This document shows, in pieces, positions 1 through 8,891 of a stretch of DNA of 64,000 bases. This DNA is from Flavobacterium sp. GTDB lineage: Bacteria > Bacteroidota > Bacteroidia > Flavobacteriales > Flavobacteriaceae. The stretch lies in assembly GCA_027484725.1 (NCBI GenBank), contig JAIXSK010000016.1, positions 62,001 through 126,000 of the forward strand, in the 5' to 3' direction. The notes beneath the pieces were generated by a model that saw only the letters and a program-made list of their open reading frames with translations, had not been told where the DNA came from and made no database searches. A program made the translations under genes and the position numbers. Within the stretch, counting starts at the first letter, position 1. Each line of letters begins with the position of its first letter.

Positions 1-944
1 GAACTATTGGTCGTAGCATAGGAAAACAACTAGACAATTACGTAAAAGCCGATGCTGCTAAACGCAAAGAAATGGCTCCGGCGATTACTGAAATGGCTGA
101 GGAAATGTTCAAAGAATTGTATCTTCCGGCTGAAAAAGATTTGTTGGCAGCGCAATTGAAATTGTACGCAACTAAATCTGTAGGTTATCCGATTGCTCCG
201 ATGGTGGAGAAAATTGGGAAAGAAACCAACAATGACTTTACCCAATACGCAGCTTCTATTATTGATTTGAGTATTCTAACTTCAAAAGAGCGCATTGCCG
301 CTTTCTTGAATTGGCCAAGCCAAGCGGTTTTAGACAATGACCCATTGTATGCTTTGTCTAATGATATGGTAGCGCATTTTAGTTCAAAATCAGATGCAAT
401 TGCCAAAGCGCAAAATGACTACGGTGCTGCTTTTCGCAAATTGGTGGAAGGTTTGAGAGAATCAAAAATTGGGACTATTAAATATCCGGATGCCAACTCA
501 ACTTTGCGTTTAACGTACGGAAAAGTACGTGCATTGCCGGCTGACAAACGCAATCCGGTATCTATAAACAACTACACCACTTTAGACAGTCAAGTAAAAA
601 AATACAAAAAAGGAGATCAAGAATTTGATTTACCAACACGTGTTTTAGACATGAACAAATCTAAAGATTACGGTAGATATGCTGATAAAGACGGAAGCTT
701 GCACGTAAACTTCTTAACCGATAACGATATTACCGGCGGAAACTCGGGTTCTCCGGTTTTGAACGGCAAAGGTGAATTGATTGGTTTGGCTTTTGACGGA
801 AACATTGAGGCTATGGCCGGGGATGTTATTTTTGACAACAAATTGCAAAGAACCATCAACGTAGATATTCGTTATGTGCTTTGGGTTATTGATAATTTCT
901 CAGGAGCAAAACACATTGTGGATGAAATGACTATTGTAAAATAA
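1..944 (+). CDS. S46 family dipeptidyl-peptidase (DPP7-like), 3' part only
   Basis: The reading frame is open to the first base, so only about the last 313 residues of a protein normally near 700 residues are present. S46 enzymes are secreted or periplasmic serine peptidases that take dipeptides from the N-terminus of peptides. The nucleophile motif GGNSGSP is encoded at about 737-757, near the end as expected for the family. The residue 18 positions after the catalytic Ser is Gly (in LAFDGN). In the family this position is Gly in DPP7 (hydrophobic or broad P1) and Arg in DPP11 (acidic P1), so DPP7-like specificity is inferred. The other catalytic residues lie upstream of the window. A hairpin terminator follows. 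Confidence 0.9.
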   Translation, partial: TIGRSIGKQLDNYVKADAAKRKEMAPAITEMAEEMFKELYLPAEKDLLAAQLKLYATKSVGYPIAPMVEKIGKETNNDFTQYAASIIDLSILTSKERIAAFLNWPSQAVLDNDPLYALSNDMVAHFSSKSDAIAKAQNDYGAAFRKLVEGLRESKIGTIKYPDANSTLRLTYGKVRALPADKRNPVSINNYTTLDSQVKKYKKGDQEFDLPTRVLDMNKSKDYGRYADKDGSLHVNFLTDNDITGGNSGSPVLNGKGELIGLAFDGNIEAMAGDVIFDNKLQRTINVDIRYVLWVIDNFSGAKHIVDEMTIVK

Positions 945-960
945 TCGGCAACCACTTCAT

Positions 961-994
961 AAAAAAAGCCGCTCAAGTTGAGCGGCTTTTTTGT
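961..994. terminator. Bidirectional intrinsic terminator
   Basis: GCCGCTCAA and TTGAGCGGC (968-986) form a 9-bp stem, with an A-run on the left and a T-run on the right. It can end the S46 peptidase transcript on the plus strand and the giant gene (stop at 1007) on the minus strand. Confidence 0.85.
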
Positions 995-1006
995 TTTATA
1001 ATGTTT

Positions 1007-4000
1007 TTAGTTGATGATTTTCTTGGAACTTATTTTTCCGTTGTCAAGCGTTATTCGGGCCAGATAAACCCCGCGGGCAAAATTGAAAAGTGTTTTAAAT
1101 TGATTGCTTTGCGGCTCATAACGAGCAATTAGTTTTCCGGTGATATCATACATTTCAATGGTGTTGATGCGCGTATTGCTTTGCGCGAACAATTCGTGTT
1201 GCATGATACCTACACTTACATTCTGTTCATTAAAATCTATGTTAGACAATGCAGCAGTATTATTGTATTTGAGCACAAAGCGATTGTTGAAAACACCGGC
1301 CTCAGAAGTAAACACATACGGACTTTGTTTGAGGTTGTGCGTGAGGTTGAGTTGTAAGTCTTCAACAAAGATGTCTTGTGTTTCAAACATGCCGTCTACC
1401 GCGTCTAAACCAAATGAATAAGTGCCGTTATGCATAGCTTTGTAACCAATTGCAACTTGATCTTGTTGGTCAAAAGGCAATGGGCGGCCTTGGATTGAAA
1501 GGTGTCTGTCTGGGATGATCGAGTACAAAGTCATGCCGCTTGATTCATCCATTGGAGCACCATCATACAGGCGATCCCAACCCAAAGTTGCATCGGCTTT
1601 ATAGCCAACGAGAATTTGACTAAATCCGCCATTGTTGTCAATTAAATCTACCCAATAGCGGTGGTTGTTAGATACAGAAGCATTTCTGAAGAACTGATTG
1701 TTATTGCCAGCTACGCGCATTGAGTTTTTAAAGGTAACCGGTGTGGGTGAAGGTGCAGTTCCGCTGCTTTTGGCAAAGAAACCTTGTCCGACACCAATGA
1801 ATCCGTTAGGAACAGTTCCGCCGGTTCCTGCTTGAATACCGCGAAAGCCAACAGCACCCAAACTATTCCAAGCTGCGTAATCATTGTTGTTGTAGTTTAA
1901 GGCAAAAGTCCCATAAAAAGGATTCGGATTGGAAGCGCTGATAGGTGAGTTGTGTGTCCAAAAATAAATGGTACCGTCAATGACCGGTGTATTGGCAGGA
2001 TCGGTCAAGAAAGCTTGGGCATCTAATGCGGATGGATAGGGATTTCCGAGTAAATTATACTTGTCATCGTTTACACCAGCAGCCAATGTACCTCTTAGAA
2101 TAGGGCTCGAAATGACCCCGTTGTTCGGAGTTCCAATAAAGTTAGCGGTATAACTGATTTTTGTACCCACCGAAGTTGAGTATGTCTGAGGTGCTCTAAC
2201 AATATATCCTTTTCTTGGATCCATGACAGTTGCGGTGCTCTCTTGCTGCCAATTACCTCCTGCACTGGCAACACTAGGAATCCAACTGTAGTATTTATCG
2301 GGTTGTGTATTTGGTGAAAGCATTCCCAAAGTATAATTCGAAGCCAATGTTAAAGGACTTCCCCAATAAGTATAATCGTAGCGATACATGGGCTGAGTGA
2401 TGCGTTCTATGGTTACTATACCTGAGTTGGTTGAACTGTCATTGGTTTGCAATAAACTGGCATTGTTCATGAAAGTAAGTGAGCCTCCGGATACATTTAA
2501 ACCACCAGATAAAGTAAGCGTTGCCGGGTCATTGAACACAATGGTTCCGCCTGTTACAGAACAATTACAGCCCGATAAATTCGATGAAGTAGTAAAGTTA
2601 CCTGTAAATTGAAGATTTGTAGTTCCTGAAGGCGCTCCAAGGCTCCAACCTGTTCCATTCCAAATGTTAGGGTTCATGGTGATATTACCCGTGCTGGTGC
2701 TGGCACAACCTGTTACCGTATTGGTAACCGATGCAGTGTAAGTTGTTGCAGCCGTTGGTTTGGCATAAATAGTAGGCATGTTGGTATGAACTGCCGGATT
2801 GTAGGCAATCGTAGCTCCGGCATCAGTAAATAGATTTGTTGTAGGTGACCAAGTAATCGGAGCATCAACTTCAAAATAAATGACCGGTTTATCTGCGTTG
2901 GTGGTTCCTGAAACTGCTGTACAAGATCCGCTACCTGTTCTGGAAGTGGTGCTCGTAGTTGCAGGGGTACATAAAGTGACCAAACTAAAAGGATTAAGTC
3001 CGTTTCCGGTTGCTGTATGGCAAATGTTGATCACGATGTTTGAGTTTCCGTCCCAAGCAAATGGCGTCGAGAAAGTATGTGTATTAATCCCATTGACCGG
3101 TAGTATATTGACTCCATTGAATACAGTTGTAAAACCAGTTGTGATGTAGGTAGCAGTTAAATTGGTTGCCAGTGTATGAGCCATGCTGATGTCATAAGTA
3201 GGCATTACACCTGTTCCGGCGGATGTCACATTGAATGAGATGGATTTTAAGTTTGTGGCATTGGTAATTCCGGCGGCATTGAGTTCGGCTTTCGTAACCA
3301 AATATTGCATTCGAAGTTGAGTACTTGATGCTTGACGATACGGCGTGTTTCCAACCACAGCAGTGTTAGAATTCGGTGTCCCAATGGGAATGATTGTACT
3401 TGGATTAGGCGTCACCGTCAAGGTCTGAATAATATTCGGACATGAATTCACCGAACTCGGACTAACTGTAATGGCCGTTGGCAACGGATTGACCGTAACC
3501 ACAAATGATCTAGATTTGGTACAACCTGACGGAGATGTACCTGTTACAATATAAGTAGTGGTAGCCGTAGGAGTAGCAGTAACCGTAGCTCCTGAGGTAG
3601 CGCTCAAACCGGTTGCCGGACTCCAAGTATAAGTATAGGTTAAATCTGTACTCGATGCTGTAATGGCAATGCCGCTTCCGAGACAAACGGTTAAAGTGGC
3701 CGGTGAAAGGCTAATGGTGGCCGGCGCTGATCCGGCGAATTCATCGGCCCCGATGTCTGGAGTAGTCGCATTACGGGTGACACCATCATAATCTGTAGTC
3801 ACTGTTACCGGTGTTCCGGTAGATTCTAAATCATTACAAGTGGTAGTAATATGTAAATCAGCGGTGGCAGTATTGACAAACGGAACCACTACACCAGACA
3901 AACTGTTGGTGTCTAACCCAGAGGCTGATTTCCATCCGGCAAAACTTTGATCTGTGGTGTTGTTAATAGCCACTATATTTACATTGCTAGCGTTGAGTAC

Positions 4001-7000
4001 ATTGTAGTTCATGGTCATGCCAATAAAACCGGTACTTGTGTTGGCAAAGGCGTAGTTTTTACCTGAATTACTCAATTCATTGACCAAAATATTGTTTTTA
4101 ATATCTACAGTTGGGCCGGCTGATCCGGGCGCATTGTATTGCATTGCTGCCGAGGGGTTGGTTCCTGCGTTGGTTCCGCCTATATAAATGCTGTTGTAAT
4201 AATATCTTCGGGCACCGGTAGTTCCGGTATCATAAATGCCATATGCAGAAACTGTTTGGTTGTTGATGAGCGAAATCATGTTATTATGAACTGTCCAACT
4301 GCCGCCGTTAGGTTTGAAACCAACAATCGTACTGGTACTTGCAGTAGAACTGTTATTTAAATTATAGATTCGGTTGCCTGAAATATTTCCACCAGCTCCA
4401 GTAGAAGTAGTCAAGATTGCACACACATTGGTAGTTAATCCTAGGTTGTAAGTTCCATTCAGGCCATAAATGGTGTTTCCGCTAACGGTGTTGCCTGCTA
4501 CAGTCATACTTAAACCAATTCCTACAGTTGCGTTGGTTGCAGATGATGCTGATTCGAGATTAGAGATGGTATTGTTTGAAATATTGCCAGCCACGGCTCC
4601 AGAATAATTTATTCCATAAACAACCGCAACTCCAGCTGCGTTGGTATTTACCAAATTATTGATGAGATTTCCGGTTATGGTTGTAGAAGTGGTAGCTGCA
4701 GGTGCTGAAGAGCTAATACCTACAATTGAACTTGCATTGTTTTGTGAAAAGTTACTGATTGTATTGTTGGTGATGGCAACTGTGGATCCACCAGAATGGT
4801 TAATTCCATAAGTAGTATTACCGTTAGAGTTAAATGCAGTTAGAGTGTTACTGTTGATGGTTTTGTTAGTCACTACTCCTGTTGCAAAAATACCGTTTAC
4901 TAGAGCAGCACCACTTGTAATTAAAGAACCAATCGTATTGTTCGATATGTTTTCCGTGGCCGAAGCCGCTGTAGCCGAAATACTCGAAACTCCGTAAATG
5001 CCACCGGTGGTATTAAAATTATTCAAAGTATTCGAAGTGCAATTGAGCGTTGCTCCCGTGTTGTAGGCCCCAATAGAAATTCCAATAATAGTTGAAGTGT
5101 TTGATAATCCGGTAATTGTATTATTACTGATGGTTGAAATTCCACCAATATTTCCAAAATTAATTGCCGTAATCCCTGCAAGGCCTATTGAAATATTACT
5201 AAGCGTATTGTTTGAAACTGTTTTGGTCTGAAAGTTTGTTACTGTACCTACATTAATGGCTGATAAAATAGCGACTGAACTACCTGTAATATTCGAAAAA
5301 TTATTGCTACTACAACTAATAACAGCCCCTGTAAGTGATGCTCCAGTACAACTCACTAAAGTTAAATTGGTGGTTGTGGTTGTAAAACCTGTAACGATAC
5401 TATTTGAGTCTACATTTAGTGTACCGGTTGCCGAGAGAATTACATTATCAATAATCAAAGCAACTGCACCGGTAGTAGCAGCATTTAAATTAGTAAATGT
5501 ATTCCCGCTGATGTTCTGTGATAAAGTTGCTGCTGAGTTAACAATATATTGATGCGAAGCAGTTGTAGCTCCTGTATGCACAATTCCTTGGATGTCATTG
5601 TTTTGAATTGAAAGCGCCGAAGTTGCCGCCCCACCAGTGTTGTTGACCACTATTAAAGTACCGGTATTGGCAGCTGAGTAACCCACCACACCGGTTCCTG
5701 AAACCCCAAAATTATTATTATTAAAATTGATATTTCCGGTAATGGCCGCAGTGTTGTTGATGCCTCTAAATACGGATCCGTTAGAAGTTGTTGCGGCAAA
5801 TGAAATTCCTTTAATAGTATTGTAACTTATAGACGTAGAGGTGTTTATTCCTGAGTTGCTAAAACCTATAAAACTATTATTAGCAGTCGGATTGATGGTG
5901 ATGTTTTGAATAGTATTTCCGTTGCCTGATGAACCTAGAACCAGATTTCCGGTTGATGATGAACTGATTCCTGTAAAAGTAACCGCTGTAGTAGAAGTAA
6001 CCAAGGTACCCATGTTAATACTGTTGGCAGGAGTTGTATGACCAATTGTGTTGCTCGTAATGGTATAAGCTGCTGTTCCGGCTACAGAAATTCCTGTAAT
6101 ATTAAATGCTGCCAAACCAAGGCTGTTGCCTGTTGTAACAGCTTGAATAATGTTGTTCTGGATGTTCATGCTCCCAGTACCCGAAAGATTGATAAAGAAT
6201 ATGTTTCCGCCAGCACTTGAATAAGAGAAAAAGCCAATAGGCGCTGTTGTTAATCCTAAGGTATTTCCGGTGACGTTAACGGTACTGCTGCCGCTGGCTG
6301 AAATTCCTTGAAAAATATTAGCGGCTGCTGCAGTAGTTATTCCGAAAAGTATTCCGGCAATTGTATTGTTTTGGACAGTAGTTGCAGTTGTTCCCACCGA
6401 CAATGAAATAGGAGTCAAACTTGAACCGGCAGTGCCGCTGAGTATATAGGTTCCGGTTCCAGAAGATGTATTGTAACCAATGGTGTTTCCTGAAATCACA
6501 AAGCTATTTCCGGTGGCGCCTGTGGCTACTTTAATAGCTGAATGTATTACTCCGGCGGTGTGATTTCTGCCTCCGGTTTGATAAAATTTATTATTGCTAA
6601 AAGTACATGCAGTAGTCCCTATACCTACATAAATACCGGCTGATTCTGCTGCTGCTGCAAAATAATCATAAATATTGTTGTTGTTAATGACTATGCCGTT
6701 GTTTTCTCTGCCCGAGGTACCTGTAAAATGAATTCCTTTGGCCGGGAAATTAGTTCCTACCGCACCAATGTTACAATTTGAAACGGTGTTATTGTCATTT
6801 CCGGTGGTTAATGCTGCAGCGCCAAAGAAGATGTTTCCGGTTGCTGTTGCTCCACCGCCGGTTGCTGAACCTAAAATACTGCAATTGGTAATCAGGTTGT
6901 TGGTAGCATCGCTTTGAAGACGAATTGTACTAGTGCCAGATAAAGCAGAAGTACTTGTGTTGCTGATGGTTAAGCTATTTCCGTTGGTGTTCAAACCATC

Positions 7001-8656
7001 AATGGTAACGTTGTCTGCTCCGTTTAGGTCAATCAAAGGATTACTTGCTCCTGTGTTGCCGGTTCCAGTAATGGTTCTGGAGCCGCAGCCTGCAGGCTGA
7101 ATTAATACCGATGTAACTCCCGCCACTTGATTGAGCGCAGCGGTATTAGCTCCTTCGTTGAGGTTGTTTAAAACCGAAATATTGATTACACCTAAATGGG
7201 CAACTCCTAAATTGATGACATCAAAAGCAGCTTTTAAAGTATCATATTTAGCCGATAATGTTGTTCCGGCCGTAGCGGTAACTAATACATTCCCCGGAAT
7301 AAGTTCCCCTACCGGACTAATACTGGCGCCCGGTGCAAATCCTTGAAAAGTAATCTGCGCCAATTGAGTTGCAGTTAGGCCTGTATTATCGGTTCCCACA
7401 AATACTTTAGCACCTGAGCAACTGTTGGTCCAACCGGTAATGGTGAGTGTTCTTCCGGCAGTCCAAGCAACTGCACTGCTGTTGGCAAAGTTTAAGATAT
7501 GCGTTCCGGTACCGAGTTCAATCGTTGAATTGTCAGTTAGGGTTAAGGTGCCCACTGTATCGCTGTAACCTATGGTTGCTCCGGTGCTGAATTTTCCTCC
7601 GTTGAGAATGACATTGCTCGTGTTAGACAGTGCATTGGCAGTACCATATTGAAGCGTTCCCGCATTGATGGCAGTTGTTCCGGTATAAGTATTGCTGTTG
7701 GATAAGCGAACCAAACCGGCTCCGATTTTGAGCATACCTCCAGTTCCAGAAATAACTCCGGTAAAATTGACTGCGCCGCCAGCACTCACTTCATCAAAAT
7801 TAACCGTGTTGTTATTTAAGTTGATGTTGCCAGAATAGGTGTGCGTGTTAGAAGTATTCAATCCACCAATCGTTGCATTGGCTGAACTTGAAGGAACCGT
7901 AATATTATTGGCCACCGTTGTAGCAGTTGAAGGATGGCTGATGTATAATTTATTGATGGCCGTTGTGCCGTTTCCTAGCTGAATAGGGCCTTGTATTACA
8001 CCCGCTGAATTAACCCATAATTCTCCAGCTTCCACAAAATATCCCCCCGATAGCGATGCCGGGTCATTATAATTTACTTCAACAATTGAATATTCTTTGA
8101 TATAAAACCCCGCTGTGTTATTTCCGGCCGGATAACTATTTAAAGTAATTTTTCTGGAATTAGGCCCCCAAACATTAAAATTTCTGTTTCCAGAGTTTAA
8201 AATAGGGCGGTTAAAGGTAAAACCACCATTAATAGGGTTGATTTCAATGACAGTAGCATTTCTTCCATGAAAGGGTAAATTGAATACTTGGGTGTTATTA
8301 GGAGAATAATTTTCAATTTTTCCGTAAAAATTGATTCCGTTTTCATTTCCAACAGGTCCGTCTGCATCAAATTGATTTACCGAAGGATTATAAGATGCAA
8401 AATAAGTCAAGTTATTGACGTCAATCCATGCCCCGTAATTTAAGTACATAGTGGTTTGAAAACCGCTGTTTTTAAACTGTATGTTCAAATCAGTTGTTGC
8501 GTTCCAAGTGGTTGGGCAAGTATTTCCAAACCAATTATCACAAAGAATAAATTCACCAATTGCATTATCTCCATCCCAATTGTTTTGAGCAGTGACTATT
8601 TGGAATACAAAAAGTAAGGGCAAGACTGCCTTTAAGTGGCTGTAAATTTGTTTCAT
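1007..8656 (-). CDS. Giant T9SS-exported beta-helix protein (2549 aa)
   Basis: Residues 1-23 are a signal peptide ending TAQ. Around 324-340 is an autotransporter-type beta-strand repeat (GTYTGTTAINAGTL). From about 520 to 1600 there are dozens of short units of the kind NNTISN and GNTITG, typical of a right-handed parallel beta-helix, ending in PDIGADEF, a motif common after such helices. An Ig/PKD-like segment follows at about 1648-1740. From about 2060 to the end lies a module shared with the next two genes (PMYRYDYTYWGSP, GNPYPSALDAQAFL), closed by a type A sorting domain (YDITGKLI ... GVYLARI ... KKIIN). It is therefore predicted to cross the outer membrane by T9SS and stay on the surface or be released. 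Ligand unknown; adhesion is the usual guess for this architecture. Confidence 0.9.
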   Translation of the reverse strand: MKQIYSHLKAVLPLLFVFQIVTAQNNWDGDNAIGEFILCDNWFGNTCPTTWNATTDLNIQFKNSGFQTTMYLNYGAWIDVNNLTYFASYNPSVNQFDADGPVGNENGINFYGKIENYSPNNTQVFNLPFHGRNATVIEINPINGGFTFNRPILNSGNRNFNVWGPNSRKITLNSYPAGNNTAGFYIKEYSIVEVNYNDPASLSGGYFVEAGELWVNSAGVIQGPIQLGNGTTAINKLYISHPSTATTVANNITVPSSSANATIGGLNTSNTHTYSGNINLNNNTVNFDEVSAGGAVNFTGVISGTGGMLKIGAGLVRLSNSNTYTGTTAINAGTLQYGTANALSNTSNVILNGGKFSTGATIGYSDTVGTLTLTDNSTIELGTGTHILNFANSSAVAWTAGRTLTITGWTNSCSGAKVFVGTDNTGLTATQLAQITFQGFAPGASISPVGELIPGNVLVTATAGTTLSAKYDTLKAAFDVINLGVAHLGVINISVLNNLNEGANTAALNQVAGVTSVLIQPAGCGSRTITGTGNTGASNPLIDLNGADNVTIDGLNTNGNSLTISNTSTSALSGTSTIRLQSDATNNLITNCSILGSATGGGATATGNIFFGAAALTTGNDNNTVSNCNIGAVGTNFPAKGIHFTGTSGRENNGIVINNNNIYDYFAAAAESAGIYVGIGTTACTFSNNKFYQTGGRNHTAGVIHSAIKVATGATGNSFVISGNTIGYNTSSGTGTYILSGTAGSSLTPISLSVGTTATTVQNNTIAGILFGITTAAAANIFQGISASGSSTVNVTGNTLGLTTAPIGFFSYSSAGGNIFFINLSGTGSMNIQNNIIQAVTTGNSLGLAAFNITGISVAGTAAYTITSNTIGHTTPANSINMGTLVTSTTAVTFTGISSSSTGNLVLGSSGNGNTIQNITINPTANNSFIGFSNSGINTSTSISYNTIKGISFAATTSNGSVFRGINNTAAITGNINFNNNNFGVSGTGVVGYSAANTGTLIVVNNTGGAATSALSIQNNDIQGIVHTGATTASHQYIVNSAATLSQNISGNTFTNLNAATTGAVALIIDNVILSATGTLNVDSNSIVTGFTTTTTNLTLVSCTGASLTGAVISCSSNNFSNITGSSVAILSAINVGTVTNFQTKTVSNNTLSNISIGLAGITAINFGNIGGISTISNNTITGLSNTSTIIGISIGAYNTGATLNCTSNTLNNFNTTGGIYGVSSISATAASATENISNNTIGSLITSGAALVNGIFATGVVTNKTINSNTLTAFNSNGNTTYGINHSGGSTVAITNNTISNFSQNNASSIVGISSSAPAATTSTTITGNLINNLVNTNAAGVAVVYGINYSGAVAGNISNNTISNLESASSATNATVGIGLSMTVAGNTVSGNTIYGLNGTYNLGLTTNVCAILTTSTGAGGNISGNRIYNLNNSSTASTSTIVGFKPNGGSWTVHNNMISLINNQTVSAYGIYDTGTTGARRYYYNSIYIGGTNAGTNPSAAMQYNAPGSAGPTVDIKNNILVNELSNSGKNYAFANTSTGFIGMTMNYNVLNASNVNIVAINNTTDQSFAGWKSASGLDTNSLSGVVVPFVNTATADLHITTTCNDLESTGTPVTVTTDYDGVTRNATTPDIGADEFAGSAPATISLSPATLTVCLGSGIAITASSTDLTYTYTWSPATGLSATSGATVTATPTATTTYIVTGTSPSGCTKSRSFVVTVNPLPTAITVSPSSVNSCPNIIQTLTVTPNPSTIIPIGTPNSNTAVVGNTPYRQASSTQLRMQYLVTKAELNAAGITNATNLKSISFNVTSAGTGVMPTYDISMAHTLATNLTATYITTGFTTVFNGVNILPVNGINTHTFSTPFAWDGNSNIVINICHTATGNGLNPFSLVTLCTPATTSTTSRTGSGSCTAVSGTTNADKPVIYFEVDAPITWSPTTNLFTDAGATIAYNPAVHTNMPTIYAKPTAATTYTASVTNTVTGCASTSTGNITMNPNIWNGTGWSLGAPSGTTNLQFTGNFTTSSNLSGCNCSVTGGTIVFNDPATLTLSGGLNVSGGSLTFMNNASLLQTNDSSTNSGIVTIERITQPMYRYDYTYWGSPLTLASNYTLGMLSPNTQPDKYYSWIPSVASAGGNWQQESTATVMDPRKGYIVRAPQTYSTSVGTKISYTANFIGTPNNGVISSPILRGTLAAGVNDDKYNLLGNPYPSALDAQAFLTDPANTPVIDGTIYFWTHNSPISASNPNPFYGTFALNYNNNDYAAWNSLGAVGFRGIQAGTGGTVPNGFIGVGQGFFAKSSGTAPSPTPVTFKNSMRVAGNNNQFFRNASVSNNHRYWVDLIDNNGGFSQILVGYKADATLGWDRLYDGAPMDESSGMTLYSIIPDRHLSIQGRPLPFDQQDQVAIGYKAMHNGTYSFGLDAVDGMFETQDIFVEDLQLNLTHNLKQSPYVFTSEAGVFNNRFVLKYNNTAALSNIDFNEQNVSVGIMQHELFAQSNTRINTIEMYDITGKLIARYEPQSNQFKTLFNFARGVYLARITLDNGKISSKKIIN

Positions 8657-8680
8657 ATACTTGTTTTCTTTGACACAAAA

Positions 8681-8713
8681 TCCGACTTTTAATCAATTGA
8701 TATTCAAGTCGGA
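8681..8713 (-). promoter_or_regulatory. Inverted repeat at predicted 5' end of giant-gene mRNA
   Basis: TCCGACTT (8681-8688) and AAGTCGGA (8706-8713) are perfect 8-bp arms, and the spacer holds the 10-bp palindrome ATCAATTGAT (8692-8701). It lies 25-57 bases before the start codon and just downstream of the -7 element at 8722-8729. It would be a stem at the very 5' end of the transcript, or an operator overlapping the start site. Confidence 0.5.
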
Positions 8714-8721
8714 CGAACTCC

Positions 8722-8729
8722 CAAAATTA
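8722..8729 (-). promoter_or_regulatory. Promoter -7 element (TAATTTTG)
   Basis: Read on the minus strand this matches the Bacteroidota -7 consensus TAnnTTTG exactly. No clear TTTG was found at the -33 distance, so the call rests on the -7 box alone. It would place the transcript start near 8715. Confidence 0.4.
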
Positions 8730-8823
8730 GAAATAAAAAATGTAATTGACTAGTGTTTTTAATCCTTTGCTTAATTTTCGCGGATATAACAAAAGATTTA
8801 AAAAATCTTGAATGAAAACTAAA

Positions 8824-8849
8824 AAAACCGTTCTGAATAGAACGGTTTT
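8824..8849 (-). terminator. Intrinsic terminator of the second giant gene
   Basis: AAAACCGTTCT (8824-8834) and AGAACGGTTTT (8839-8849) form an 11-bp stem with a 4-base loop. On the minus strand a T-run follows. It lies about 40 bases after the stop of the gene at 8892-15893. Confidence 0.85.
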
Positions 8850-8891
8850 CTATGATTTTTATATCAAAAATTCAACAGTTGTGGTTTTGAT

